The position numbers and the translations under genes were made by a program. Of a stretch of DNA of 36,825 nucleotides, positions 1-7,209 are shown one piece after another (within the stretch, counting starts at the first letter, position 1; every line of letters begins with the position of its first letter). The stretch is from Peptococcaceae bacterium BRH_c4a (GTDB lineage Bacteria; Bacillota; Desulfotomaculia; Desulfotomaculales; Desulfocucumaceae), in contig LADN01000072.1 of assembly GCA_000961585.1 (NCBI GenBank), positions 1 through 36,825 on the forward strand, in the 5' to 3' direction. The notes below the pieces were generated by a model. That model was not told where the DNA came from. It saw only the letters and a program-made list of their open reading frames with translations, and did not search any database.

Positions 1-25
1 TTCGATACGTTTTTTTGAGATACAT
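1..25 (-). CDS. Transposase, 5' end only (cut by the window edge)
   Basis: Reading the minus strand, a GGGAGG ribosome-binding site (complement of 33-38) sits 7 bases before an ATG at 25-23. It opens a frame reading MYLKKTYR and runs off the left edge. This N-terminus resembles the start of IS1634/IS4-family transposases, which often begin M-[YF]-[IL]-[KR]-K-T. Only eight codons are visible, so the family is a guess. A TATAAT -10 box on the same strand (67-72) supports real expression. No terminal inverted repeat of the element can be recognised in the bases that follow. Confidence 0.45.
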
Positions 26-66
26 ACAAGAAGCCTCCCATATCTCATAGTTGTAACCATATCTTT

Positions 67-95
67 ATTATAACATATTGTGCCATATTATGCCA
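67..95 (-). promoter_or_regulatory. Possible promoter of the partial transposase gene
   Basis: On the minus strand, TATAAT (67-72) lies about 40 bases before the start codon. A weak -35 (TGGCAT, 90-95) is 17 bases upstream. The -35 lies in a short imperfect direct repeat (TGGCATAATA / TGGCACAATA). Confidence 0.35.
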
Positions 96-240
96 CACAA
101 ATATGACGTAAAACTAAAATAAAAAATCCCCTTGCAGCCTTATACCACAGGGAGATTAGGGTTTGCACTTTTCAATTATGCTGTCAAACTAACGGGTTAG
201 AAAACTTGTAGGAAATGACCTCAGAGCCATTTCTAGCTTA
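96..240. other. Non-coding stretch, nothing recognised
   Basis: AT-rich sequence between the transposase promoter and the first heptamer array. No open frame with a ribosome-binding site, no tRNA and no clear terminator was seen. It may contain the end of the insertion sequence. Confidence 0.4.
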
Positions 241-275
241 ATCCGACTTCCGACTTCCAACATCTAACCTCCAAA
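241..275. repeat. Heptamer tandem array (5 units)
   Basis: Five consecutive 7-bp units of the form NTCCRAC: ATCCGAC, TTCCGAC, TTCCAAC, ATCTAAC, CTCCAAA. This is the same 7-bp periodicity seen in other gaps of this window. The units vary but the register is exact. Confidence 0.7.
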
Positions 276-402
276 TTCGTAGGCTCGGTCGTTAAGAGAC
301 AGTAGCATCCTCCGGTACATTCCGCACGGACTTAAATCACTCCCCCTCACTGCATGTCGCTGTGGGGTCGCTTGAGGGCCACTTTTAAAGCAGGCTTCAC
401 TA

Positions 403-437
403 TTCTGGCTCCTGGCTCCTGGCTTCTGGCTTCCGCC
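403..437. repeat. Heptamer tandem array (5 units)
   Basis: Units TTCTGGC, TCCTGGC, TCCTGGC, TTCTGGC, TTCCGCC in exact register. The last unit joins the sequence TTCCGCCGTCT, which also ends the arrays at 36138-36165 and 36635-36669. Confidence 0.8.
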
Positions 438-448
438 GTCTAAGCATC

Positions 449-500
449 GGGGACATTCCTCTGACCCCCAGAGGCAGTCACACTGGAGAGGTGTGTCCCC
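449..500 (+). repeat. GGGGACA hairpin repeat, left copy
   Basis: GGGGACA (449-455) pairs with TGTCCCC (494-500). Inside is a perfect CCTCTG/CAGAGG hairpin (458-463 with 469-474). The right-end copy (36177-36228) keeps both stems and differs mainly in loop bases. The compact, GC-rich, dispersed form is REP-like. That it is mobilised by a RAYT-type transposase is only an inference. Confidence 0.7.
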
Positions 501-522
501 TTTCCTTATTATTGCAAACACC

Positions 523-552
523 TTGCCATCCGATGGTTTTTTGTGTTAAAAT
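523..552 (+). promoter_or_regulatory. Probable promoter of rpsB
   Basis: TTGCCA (523-528) and TAAAAT (547-552) are separated by 18 bases, a good sigma-A match. Transcription would begin near 559 and leave a leader of about 235 bases before rpsB. No better promoter was seen closer to the gene. Confidence 0.5.
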
Positions 553-602
553 ACAGCTTGGCGTAAATTACACACGTCGGCGGATCTTGGCAAGGGTGCC
601 TC

Positions 603-730
603 TAAGGAAAGGGGACACACCTCCTCTTCTTGAGTAACAGGGAAAGGGGACACACCTCTATTTGGAGCTTGGCTCTGGGGTCGGAGGAATGTCCCCAAAT
701 AATGAGGTAGTCGGAGGAATGTCCCCAATT
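603..730 (+). repeat. Cluster of GGGGACA motifs in the rpsB leader
   Basis: Two copies of GGGGACACACCTC (611-623, 646-658) are followed by two copies of the inverted form GAGGAATGTCCCC (684-696, 714-726). The GGGGACA and TGTCCCC cores can pair, so the leader can fold in several alternative ways. The same 13-mers form the hairpin repeat at 449-500 and at 36177-36228. No reading frame here has coding features. Confidence 0.75.
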
Positions 731-794
731 GATGGGGCTTTGCCGGAAATGATGTTGGCGGAGGACCAAAAACCAGGCAGGAAGGAGGTGTACC

Positions 795-1499
795 ATGGCT
801 GTAATATCAATGAAGCAACTCCTGGAGGCGGGGGTTCACTTCGGGCACCAGACAAGAAGATGGAACCCTAAAATGGCTCCTTTTATATTTACCGATCGGA
901 ACGGAATTTATATTATTGATCTGCAGAAGACGGTACGTAAGGTTGAAGAGGCCTACGAATTTGTCAAGTCTCTTTCAACCGGAGGCGAAACCATTCTTTT
1001 TGTGGGAACCAAAAAGCAGGCTCAGGAAGCGGTCAGGGAAGAAGCGGAAAAGTGTGGCATGTACTATGTAAACCAGCGCTGGCTGGGTGGAATGCTGACC
1101 AACTTCCAGACCATTCGCCGCCGCATCGACAGGCTCCACGAGTTGGAGAAGATGGAGGATGACGGCAGGATGAGTCTGCGCCCCAAAAAAGAAGTGGCGG
1201 AGCTCATGCACGAAAAGGAACGGCTGACAAAGTTCCTGGGCGGTATAAAGGAAATGCGCCGTTTACCCGGAGCAGTTTTTATAATTGATCCCCGCAAGGA
1301 AAGGATTGCTGTGGCGGAAGCGCGCAAATTGGGTATTCCCATCGTGGCAATAGTGGATACCAACTGTGATCCCGATGAAGTGGACTATATAATACCGGGT
1401 AACGACGACGCCATAAGGGCTGTAAAGCTGCTGACAGGCAAGATGGCTGACGCGGTGATGGAAGGTAGGCAGGGAGAGCAGTTAGCGGAACAGCAGTAA
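795..1499 (+). CDS. rpsB: 30S ribosomal protein S2
   Basis: This is a component of the small ribosomal subunit that binds late in assembly, near S1 and the mRNA exit side. The 234 residues match the usual length. Family signatures are visible: the N-terminal [20 protein letters not shown], then [19 protein letters not shown], and the C-terminal [13 protein letters not shown] with [10 protein letters not shown]. The start is well supported by AAGGAGGTG six bases before the ATG. It is the first gene of the rpsB-tsf-pyrH-frr series, but a 323-base repeat-bearing gap separates it from tsf. Its own leader carries the GGGGACA motif cluster, which is unusual for a ribosomal protein gene. Confidence 0.98.
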   Translation: MAVISMKQLLEAGVHFGHQTRRWNPKMAPFIFTDRNGIYIIDLQKTVRKVEEAYEFVKSLSTGGETILFVGTKKQAQEAVREEAEKCGMYYVNQRWLGGMLTNFQTIRRRIDRLHELEKMEDDGRMSLRPKKEVAELMHEKERLTKFLGGIKEMRRLPGAVFIIDPRKERIAVAEARKLGIPIVAIVDTNCDPDEVDYIIPGNDDAIRAVKLLTGKMADAVMEGRQGEQLAEQQ

Positions 1500-1511
1500 C
1501 AGTGTTTTTGC

Positions 1512-1648
1512 CTGGTGGGGGCCGTTGGTGGTCGTCAGTGGTCGGTCGTCGGACGTCGGTAAAGATGACATTTGATCTTCAAACAAATGTCAATGAGACT
1601 TGCGACTTGCGGCTTGCGGCTGACGACTGAAAGGGCCCCTGCCTTTTT
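1512..1648 (+). repeat. Folded element between rpsB and tsf with inverted heptamer arrays; possible terminator
   Basis: Two heptamer arrays (1521-1562; 1597-1631) lie in opposite sense. GTCGTCAG (1531-1538) pairs perfectly with CTGACGAC (1620-1627), and GGGGCC (1518-1523) with GGCCCC (1634-1639). At the centre is a separate perfect 8-bp hairpin, GACATTTG (1567-1574) with CAAATGTC (1584-1591). The outer stem is followed by TTTTT (1644-1648), so the fold could act as an intrinsic terminator after rpsB. The rest of the 1500-1822 gap holds only the candidate tsf promoter. Confidence 0.65.
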
Positions 1649-1722
1649 AATATAAGGGCGCTGGTAATTGCTGGGGTAGACGGTGCTATGTGGCGCACCT
1701 TGGTTTAACTGGTACAGCCGGT

Positions 1723-1751
1723 TTGTACGGGCTCATTTTGGGAGATAATAC
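1723..1751 (+). promoter_or_regulatory. Possible promoter of tsf
   Basis: TTGTAC (1723-1728), a 17-base spacer and TAATAC (1746-1751). It lies downstream of the putative rpsB terminator and about 70 bases before tsf. Confidence 0.4.
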
Positions 1752-1822
1752 ATAATATTGGGAACGCCGGGAAAATAACCGTTTTAATAATTATTACCTG
1801 ATATCTATAAGGAGGAAAGGCT

Positions 1823-2476
1823 ATGGCAGAAGTAAACGCAGGAATGGTGAAAGAACTTCGTGAGCGGACCGGAGCGGGTATGATGGACTGCAAGAAGGCC
1901 CTCAATGAGGTTAACGGCGACATGGAAAAGGCCATTGATTACCTTAGAGAAAAAGGATTGGCTGCGGCAGCCAAAAAATCCGGCAGGATTACAGCGGAAG
2001 GACTGGTGGATTCCTATATCCACGGTGTGGGACGGATCGGAGTCCTGGTGGAGGTTAACTGTGAAACCGACTTTGTGGCCAAGACAGATCAGTTTAAGGC
2101 TCTGGTCAGGGACATTGCTATGCAAATAGCGGCTTCCAAGCCGGAATACATACGGCGGGAGGAAGTTCCAGCCGATATCATTGCCAGGGAGAAGGATGTA
2201 CTGGCAGCCCAGGCGGCTAATGAAGGTAAGCCGGAAAAAATTATCCGGAAGATGGTGGAAGGACGCATAGAGAAATATTATAAAGAGGTGTGCCTGTTGG
2301 AGCAACCCTTTATCAAAGACCCGGATATCTCAATAAACCAGCTTTTGACCGGGAGCATTTCTAAAATAGGGGAAAATATTTCTGTGCGCAGATTTGTAAG
2401 ATTCGAACTGGGAGAAGGTCTCCAGAAACGATCAGATGATTTTGCCGCCGAGGTGGCCTCTGCCACCAAGTGCTAA
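1823..2476 (+). CDS. tsf: Translation elongation factor Ts
   Basis: EF-Ts is the cytoplasmic guanine-nucleotide exchange factor for EF-Tu. The 217 residues correspond to the compact form common in Firmicutes and thermophiles. The N-terminal UBA-like module is clear ([19 protein letters not shown], about residues 9-27), followed by the core [18 protein letters not shown] (residues about 72-89), which contains the conserved TDFVA contact to EF-Tu. The C-terminal half carries the second core repeat in reduced form. AAGGAGG lies 6 bases upstream of the ATG. Its usual partner rpsB is upstream but separated by a folded repeat, so the two genes may be transcribed separately here. Confidence 0.97.
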   Translation: MAEVNAGMVKELRERTGAGMMDCKKALNEVNGDMEKAIDYLREKGLAAAAKKSGRITAEGLVDSYIHGVGRIGVLVEVNCETDFVAKTDQFKALVRDIAMQIAASKPEYIRREEVPADIIAREKDVLAAQAANEGKPEKIIRKMVEGRIEKYYKEVCLLEQPFIKDPDISINQLLTGSISKIGENISVRRFVRFELGEGLQKRSDDFAAEVASATKC

Positions 2477-2504
2477 TTGGGCTGAAACCAAAAAGTGTTT
2501 CCAT

Positions 2505-2533
2505 TTGAAGGGAATAGCTTATGCTTGTAGAAT
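2505..2533 (+). promoter_or_regulatory. Possible promoter of pyrH
   Basis: TTGAAG (2505-2510), 17 bases, TAGAAT (2528-2533), 23 bases ahead of the pyrH start. The gap between tsf and pyrH (80 bases) shows no terminator, so this may be an internal promoter. Confidence 0.35.
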
Positions 2534-2556
2534 AAGACATGACGGGAGGCTGTTGA

Positions 2557-3285
2557 ATGGAAACTCCCAGGTATGGCCGGGTGGTACTTAAAATAAGTGG
2601 AGAGGCCATGGCCGGTAAACAGGGTTATGGGATTGACCCCGGGGTTGTAACCTCCATCACTTCTCAGATAGAGGATATTTCCAAGCTGGATGTTCAGATG
2701 GCCATTGTGGTGGGCGGCGGGAATATCTGGAGGGGCGTGGCCGGGAGCGCCAAGGGAATGGACAGGGCAACGGCAGACTATATGGGAATGCTGGCCACTG
2801 TCATAAATGCCCTGGCACTTCAGGACGGGCTGCAAAAACAGGGGGTTGACTCCAGGGTTCAGACGGCCATTGAGATGAGAGCTGTGGCTGAACCCTATAT
2901 AAGGCGCAGGGCCATTCGCCATATGGAGAAGGGAAGGGTGGTTATATTCGCCGCCGGAACCGGAAATCCCTATTTCTCCACCGACACCACCGCTGCTTTG
3001 CGGGCGGCCGAAATAGAGGCCGAGGTTATACTTATGGCAAAACAGGTCAACGGGGTTTATGACTGCGATCCGATGAAGCATCCCAACGCCCAGAAATTTG
3101 AAAGACTGACTTATATTGATTTGCTGAACAAAGGTCTGGCGGTAATGGACGCCACGGCCACATCTCTGTGCATGGACAATAAAATCCCCATTATTGTTTT
3201 TAATCTCAATGAAAGGGGAAACATCATGAGGGCAATTATGGGAGAAACAGTAGGTACATATGTAGGGGGTGAATTGATTGGCTAA
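2557..3285 (+). CDS. pyrH: UMP kinase (uridylate kinase)
   Basis: The enzyme phosphorylates UMP to UDP with ATP, committing pyrimidines to UTP/CTP synthesis; it is usually a GTP-activated, UTP-inhibited hexamer. The amino-acid-kinase fold is evident: N-terminal [10 protein letters not shown] (phosphate loop), [10 protein letters not shown] (about residues 49-58), the central region with [20 protein letters not shown], and the C-terminal [17 protein letters not shown]. The 242 residues match the family. GGGAGG lies 8 bases before the ATG. The last 8 bases overlap the frr start, so pyrH and frr are translationally coupled. Confidence 0.97.
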   Translation: METPRYGRVVLKISGEAMAGKQGYGIDPGVVTSITSQIEDISKLDVQMAIVVGGGNIWRGVAGSAKGMDRATADYMGMLATVINALALQDGLQKQGVDSRVQTAIEMRAVAEPYIRRRAIRHMEKGRVVIFAAGTGNPYFSTDTTAALRAAEIEAEVILMAKQVNGVYDCDPMKHPNAQKFERLTYIDLLNKGLAVMDATATSLCMDNKIPIIVFNLNERGNIMRAIMGETVGTYVGGELIG

Positions 3286-3835
3286 GGAGATTGTTGCTGA
3301 AGCAGAGGCCAACATGAAAAAGACCGTTGAGGTGGTTAAGAAGGAATTCGCTTCCCTGAGAGCGGGTCGCGCAACCCCGGCCTTACTGGATAAGATTAAC
3401 GTAAATTATTACGGTACACCTACTCCGGTAAGCCAAATGGCCAACATAACTGCGCCCGAAGCAAGACTTTTGCTGATTCAGCCCTGGGATAAATCATCCC
3501 TCCCCGAGATTGAGCGGGCAATACATAAATCGGATCTTGGGATAAATCCCTCCAGCGACGGCACAGTGATACGTCTTGCCATTCCTCAACTCACCCAGGA
3601 AAGGCGGCAGGAACTGGTCAAGGTGATCCGGAAAAAGTCCGAAGAAGGCAGGGTGGCCATCCGCAATGTGCGCAGGGACACCAATGACTCATTAAAAGCC
3701 GGTGAGAAAAAGGGGGAACTGTCGGAAGATGATCTGCGCAGGTTCCAGGAAGAAGTTCAGAAGCTGACCGACAAATATATCAAGGAAGTGGATCAGGCTA
3801 CCCATACCAAAGAGCAGGAGATTATGCAGGTTTGA
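3278..3835 (+). CDS. frr: Ribosome recycling factor
   Basis: RRF works with EF-G to split the post-termination ribosome. The 185 residues are standard. The family pattern is clear: the coiled-coil start [31 protein letters not shown], then [16 protein letters not shown], and the C-terminal triple-helix part with [12 protein letters not shown]. The TTG start at 3278 lies inside the end of pyrH and follows the GGGGTGA element of the preceding codons. The stop overlaps the next small gene in a TTGA junction. Confidence 0.97.
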   Translation: MAKEIVAEAEANMKKTVEVVKKEFASLRAGRATPALLDKINVNYYGTPTPVSQMANITAPEARLLLIQPWDKSSLPEIERAIHKSDLGINPSSDGTVIRLAIPQLTQERRQELVKVIRKKSEEGRVAIRNVRRDTNDSLKAGEKKGELSEDDLRRFQEEVQKLTDKYIKEVDQATHTKEQEIMQV

Positions 3836-4044
3836 CCAGTCTGGAAAACGAGATATTGGCGGTTTTTTTGGACGAAGCAGTTGAAGTTCTAAAAAAGTCC
3901 GGTCTTAAATATGTAATTGAGTACACCGGTTTTGCAGGCAGCGGCACTGCCGCTGCGGGGAGGGAAAGGGTTGTGCGCTTTAACCTCCGGGGGGAAACGG
4001 GTTTTATTACCATTGCCTGTGAACAATCGAAAAAGGAGGTGTAG
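3832..4044 (+). CDS. Small PASTA-like protein of unknown function
   Basis: A 70-residue protein starting at TTG 3832, which overlaps the frr stop (TTGA). It has no signal peptide and no membrane segment. The run [19 protein letters not shown] followed by [20 protein letters not shown] resembles one PASTA-type module: helix, strand, then a turn before the final strands. PASTA modules in other proteins bind cell-wall fragments, but they normally occur as extracellular repeats. This one appears to be free and cytoplasmic. It sits 5 bases before a ferredoxin gene, so the two are probably co-translated with frr. The PASTA resemblance is by eye; the function is unknown. Confidence 0.7.
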   Translation: MTSLENEILAVFLDEAVEVLKKSGLKYVIEYTGFAGSGTAAAGRERVVRFNLRGETGFITIACEQSKKEV

Positions 4045-4049
4045 ATTTA

Positions 4050-4217
4050 ATGGCGTATCGTATCACTGACGAATGTTTGTCTTGTGGGACATGTATGGAA
4101 TCCTGCCCCACCGAGGCGATTATTGAAGGGGAAACGTACAAGATTGACTCTGAAAAGTGCGAAAACTGTGGAACCTGTATAGATACCTGCCCCACCGGAG
4201 CTATTATTGAGGAATAA
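4050..4217 (+). CDS. 2[4Fe-4S] ferredoxin, 55 residues
   Basis: A short clostridial-type electron carrier. Two complete cluster motifs are visible: C9-x2-C12-x2-C15-x3-C19-P and C37-x2-C40-x2-C43-x3-C47-P, each giving three ligands to one cluster and one to the other. The protein begins MAYRITDECLSCGTC and ends TGAIIEE. AAAGGAGGTG (4031-4040) lies 9 bases before the ATG. It is the last gene of the frr unit and is followed by a strong terminator. Such ferredoxins carry low-potential electrons for hydrogenases and oxidoreductases of anaerobes. Its place behind a ribosome recycling factor gives no hint of its partner. Confidence 0.95.
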   Translation: MAYRITDECLSCGTCMESCPTEAIIEGETYKIDSEKCENCGTCIDTCPTGAIIEE

Positions 4218-4221
4218 GTAT

Positions 4222-4250
4222 AAACCCCCTCAAAAAGGAGGGGGTTGTTT
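4222..4250 (+). terminator. Rho-independent terminator after the ferredoxin gene
   Basis: AACCCCCTC (4223-4231) pairs with GAGGGGGTT (4238-4246) around a short A-rich loop, followed by GTTTT. It closes the pyrH-frr-ferredoxin unit. Confidence 0.88.
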
Positions 4251-4255
4251 TATAG

Positions 4256-4459
4256 AGCTGTAAGCTTTCAGCCGTCAGCTTTTCCGGGACTGACTCATTG
4301 GCAAAAGAAATATATTTAAAAGCGGGACTTCTATAATATAATGATTGTGTCACCATGTTTAAGACAATCAAGTGTTTGTCTTTCTTTTGGGAGTAAAGCA
4401 AGAAAAAATTATCAGATGAGTCACCATCTGATAATTTGAGCTTACAGCTTACAGCTCAT
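4256..4459. repeat. Inverted pair of heptamer arrays around a 13-bp hairpin, upstream of uppS
   Basis: The left array (4256-4283) reads AGCTGTA, AGCTTTC, AGCCGTC, AGCTTTT. The right array (4439-4459) reads AGCTTAC, AGCTTAC, AGCTCAT. AGCTGTAAGCT in the left arm is the reverse complement of AGCTTACAGCT in the right arm. Inside lies a perfect 13-bp stem (4406-4418 with 4425-4437; loop AGTCAC). No convincing promoter for uppS was found here, only isolated TATAAT-like bases near 4331-4342. The gap has no coding frame. Confidence 0.65.
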
Positions 4460-4473
4460 TGGAGGTTGACCTG

Positions 4474-5268
4474 ATGATAAAGAATATTGTAAATCTTATG
4501 CGCAGGTCGTCAGACAGGGAAGTGGAGGAAAGTGAAGAGGTGTTAAAGGCTTCACTGGATACCACCCGCATTCCCCGGCATGTGGCCGTAATTATGGACG
4601 GAAACGGACGTTGGGCCCGGCGCAAGGGAATGCCAAGATCCTTCGGCCACAGGGCTGGTGTTGAGTCACTTCGTGAAGCAGTACGGGTAAGCGCCGAAAT
4701 TGGTCTGAAGGTACTGACGGTATACGCTTTTTCGACGGAAAACTGGAAACGCCCCCAGGAAGAGATAAATATTTTAATGGACTTGCTGGTGGAGTATCTT
4801 AATAAAGAAATAGATGAACTCTGTGAAAAAAATGTAAAGATCAGGGCCATAGGCGGGATACAGGAACTTCCCCCCAAGGCCAGGGAGGCCATTGCCGTGG
4901 CCCATGATCGGAGTAAAAACTGCAGCGGGCTTAATCTGAATATCGCCTTGAATTACGGGGGGCGGGCTGAGCTGGTGGAGGCGGTGAGGGGAATCTGCGC
5001 CAAGGTGGCTGAAAATGAGCTTGCTTTGGAGGACATAGATCAGGAGCTTATCTCCCGGCATCTGTATACCGCCGGGCAGCCGGATCCGGATTTGCTGATA
5101 CGTCCCTCCGGTGATTACCGGGTTAGTAATTTTTTATTATGGCAGCTGGCATATACCGAGTTTTGGCTTACCGATATAATGTGGCCTGATTTCAAGGGTG
5201 TTCACCTTGTCCGGGCGGTGTTGGACTTTCAGAGAAGAAACCGCAGGTTCGGCGGATTAAATAAATAG
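4474..5268 (+). CDS. uppS: Undecaprenyl diphosphate synthase (cis-prenyltransferase)
   Basis: It condenses farnesyl diphosphate with eight isopentenyl diphosphates to make the C55 lipid carrier for peptidoglycan and other wall polymers. Conserved regions are all present: VIMDGNGRWARRKG with catalytic D42, then FGHRAGVESLR, YAFSTENWKRP, and the C-terminal DLLIRPSGDYRVSNFLLWQ. GGAGG (4461-4465) is 8 bases before ATG 4474. An in-frame TTG at 4459 would overlap the ribosome-binding site, so 4474 was chosen (264 residues). It starts the envelope/isoprenoid cluster, with cdsA 15 bases downstream. Confidence 0.96.
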   Translation: MIKNIVNLMRRSSDREVEESEEVLKASLDTTRIPRHVAVIMDGNGRWARRKGMPRSFGHRAGVESLREAVRVSAEIGLKVLTVYAFSTENWKRPQEEINILMDLLVEYLNKEIDELCEKNVKIRAIGGIQELPPKAREAIAVAHDRSKNCSGLNLNIALNYGGRAELVEAVRGICAKVAENELALEDIDQELISRHLYTAGQPDPDLLIRPSGDYRVSNFLLWQLAYTEFWLTDIMWPDFKGVHLVRAVLDFQRRNRRFGGLNK

Positions 5269-5283
5269 GCTGGTGAAGGGTTT

Positions 5284-6072
5284 TTGCTTTATAAAAGGGT
5301 CTTAAGCGCCGTGGCAGGGATGCCCATTCTTCTGCTGGCGGTTTGGTACGGCGGCTTTGCGCATTTTGCCTTAACAGTGTTAATAATGGTTTTCGCTCTT
5401 TATGAGCTGAATAAGATATTTGGGGGAATGAATCTTAAGACTTCCTTCCCGGTGATGCTGGCCGGCGTACTGGTATTATCGGCAAGCGCCTTCATCGGAG
5501 GGCCTGACGCCCTTGGAGCGGCGGTAATGCCGGTGGTGGCGCTGCTTCTTTTGAGCGGTGTTTTTCGCTATCCAGAGTTGGCCCCCGGGGATGTTTCTGC
5601 GGGTCTGGCCGGAACTCTATATATTGCACTTTTTATATTTTTTTATTTAATCAGGACTCTGGACGGCGGTCTGGCCTGGATCTTGATCATGCTTTCCGGC
5701 ACCTGGGCCGGTGATACAGTGGCATATTTTGTGGGAAAAAAATTCGGCAGAATAAAGCTGGCCCCCCTGCTCAGTCCGGGCAAGACGGTGGAGGGAGCCC
5801 TGGGCGGGATTGTGGGAAGCACTCTGGGGGCGGTTTTGGTTTATACCCTTTATCCCGTTGTGCTGATTTACAAGGTTATTGCCCTGGGCCTTTTGGTGGG
5901 TATATTCGGCGTCCTGGGAGACCTCTTCGAGTCCAGTCTTAAACGAACTGCCGGGGTTAAGGATACTGGTTTGATTATACCCGGACACGGAGGGGTGCTG
6001 GATCGTTTTGACAGTATGCTGTTTACAGCTCCGGCCGTATATTACTTCGTTATTTTATTTATAAACGGATGA
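5284..6072 (+). CDS. cdsA: Phosphatidate cytidylyltransferase (CDP-diglyceride synthase)
   Basis: The enzyme turns phosphatidic acid plus CTP into CDP-diacylglycerol, the branch point for phosphatidylglycerol and cardiolipin; the later PgsA step is encoded at 29920. The 262-residue protein has about eight hydrophobic segments. It carries the family signature near the C-terminus: S-S-L-K-R-T-A-G-V-K-D-T-G-L-I-I-P-G-H-G-G-V-L-D-R-F-D. The TTG start at 5284 follows GAAGGG. It is 15 bases after uppS. Confidence 0.95.
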   Translation: MLYKRVLSAVAGMPILLLAVWYGGFAHFALTVLIMVFALYELNKIFGGMNLKTSFPVMLAGVLVLSASAFIGGPDALGAAVMPVVALLLLSGVFRYPELAPGDVSAGLAGTLYIALFIFFYLIRTLDGGLAWILIMLSGTWAGDTVAYFVGKKFGRIKLAPLLSPGKTVEGALGGIVGSTLGAVLVYTLYPVVLIYKVIALGLLVGIFGVLGDLFESSLKRTAGVKDTGLIIPGHGGVLDRFDSMLFTAPAVYYFVILFING

Positions 6073-6082
6073 GGTGTTTACC

Positions 6083-7150
6083 ATGACCAGGCATATCCAG
6101 GTAATTATTATGACGGGGGCGGCTCTTGCTCTGGTGTATTTTTCGGCCATATATTTTGTGCCTGAGGTACTAAGTATAATTTCAAAAACCTTTTCTGTAA
6201 TAATTCCTTTTATCATAGCTGCCCTCCTGTCCCTTCTAATGGAGCCGGCTGTTAATTTTTTGTCCGCCGGAACCCGTATGAGCCGGCCCCTGGCGGTGGG
6301 GCTTTCCATGCTGGCCATTTTCGGTGGCGCAGGCCTTATTGTGGTGCTGGCGGTATTCAGGCTGGTAAAGGAACTTATCGACCTGTCGGTCACCCTTCCA
6401 CAATATGTTAAGCCTGTTCATGAGTTTATATTATATTCTTTTGAGAAAAGCAAGGTTTTTTATTTCAGCCTTCCTCCTGAAATATCCGGCAGGATAAATG
6501 AAAGCCTGGGCACTATAACCGGGGCGCTGTCCAATTTTACCCGATCCCTGGCTCACTTTTTACTGGGATTCGCCTCGGCGCTGCCGGAGGCTATCCTGGG
6601 GATAATTGTGGCCATCATAGCCACATATTTTTTCAGCCGGGACCATAGCCTGCTGGTAAAACTGTGGCTTGGCGCCGTTCCGGAACCCTGGGGCGAAAAG
6701 GTCCTCAAGGTGGTCCGGGAGGTGGGTCACGCATTTTTAAGTTATGTGCGCGCTCAGGCCGTATTGGTGTCTCTGACAACTGTACAGGCCATTGTGGGAC
6801 TGTATTTTTTGGGGGTTGACTATGCTCTGACTGTTGGTCTTTTGATTGGTTTTTTCGACATTCTCCCGGTCTTTGGCCCGGCCACCATAATCATACCCTG
6901 GGCTGTCTGGAGCTTCATAAGCGGAAATGTGGCTTTCGGTGTTAAGCTGATTATACTGTACCTGATCATATGGGTGGTGCGCCAGTCCCTTGAAGCCAGG
7001 GTGGTGGCCGCCAACCTGGGTCTGCATCCCCTGGCGGTGCTGGCTGTGATGTATATTGGCCTGAGGCTTATGGGGGTGCCGGGGCTTATTTTCGGGCCCA
7101 TACTGCTTATAACCGCCCAGGCTGCCCATAAGGCGCTGAAGGGATCTTAA
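6083..7150 (+). CDS. AI-2E/UPF0118-type membrane protein, YtvI-like
   Basis: A 355-residue polytopic protein with a pair of N-terminal membrane helices, a long middle segment, and a C-terminal helix bundle. It contains FFDILPVFGPATIIIPWAVW and VVRQSLEARVVAANLGLHPL, motifs of the AI-2E/PerM family, and most resembles the sporulation integral membrane protein YtvI subgroup. The substrate is unknown; YtvI-type proteins are conserved in endospore formers. ATG 6083 was chosen because GAGGTG (6071-6076) is correctly spaced; a GTG at 6074 lies within that site. It follows cdsA by 10 bases and is probably co-transcribed. Confidence 0.85.
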   Translation: MTRHIQVIIMTGAALALVYFSAIYFVPEVLSIISKTFSVIIPFIIAALLSLLMEPAVNFLSAGTRMSRPLAVGLSMLAIFGGAGLIVVLAVFRLVKELIDLSVTLPQYVKPVHEFILYSFEKSKVFYFSLPPEISGRINESLGTITGALSNFTRSLAHFLLGFASALPEAILGIIVAIIATYFFSRDHSLLVKLWLGAVPEPWGEKVLKVVREVGHAFLSYVRAQAVLVSLTTVQAIVGLYFLGVDYALTVGLLIGFFDILPVFGPATIIIPWAVWSFISGNVAFGVKLIILYLIIWVVRQSLEARVVAANLGLHPLAVLAVMYIGLRLMGVPGLIFGPILLITAQAAHKALKGS

Positions 7151-7160
7151 TTTCATTGCG

Positions 7161-7170
7161 GGTGATCACC
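7161..7170. promoter_or_regulatory. Palindrome upstream of dxr
   Basis: GGTGATCACC is a perfect 10-bp palindrome, extended by GC/GC flanks, in the 59-base gap before dxr. It could be an operator or simply a chance feature; no promoter elements lie around it. Confidence 0.25.
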
Positions 7171-7209
7171 TGCGGTGGTGAAAGCCACTGCGCAACAGGG
7201 TAATATTAT

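Larger units (their letters stand above)
278..507 (+). repeat. Composite dispersed repeat, left copy
   Basis: This stretch is a diverged copy of sequence at the right end. Bases 278-371 align with about 36519-36615; both contain CTCCCCCTCACTGCATGT followed by GCTGTGGGGTCGCTT. Next come a heptamer array (403-437) ending TTCCGCCGTCT, and the GGGGACA hairpin (449-500), which matches 36159-36236. Both ends carry the repeat in the same orientation. The left copy lacks the 5' arm of the large inverted repeat found at 36419-36453, so it looks truncated. Confidence 0.75.

Noticed and set aside
403-437. CRISPR array
   Set aside because: Units are 7 bp with no spacers; no cas genes are present.
264-855. 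Several small minus-strand frames before and over the rpsB start
   Set aside because: They are translations of the repeats and have no ribosome-binding site or recognisable protein content.
4204-4401. 65-codon minus-strand frame in the frr-uppS gap
   Set aside because: It crosses the terminator and heptamer array and has no ribosome-binding site.
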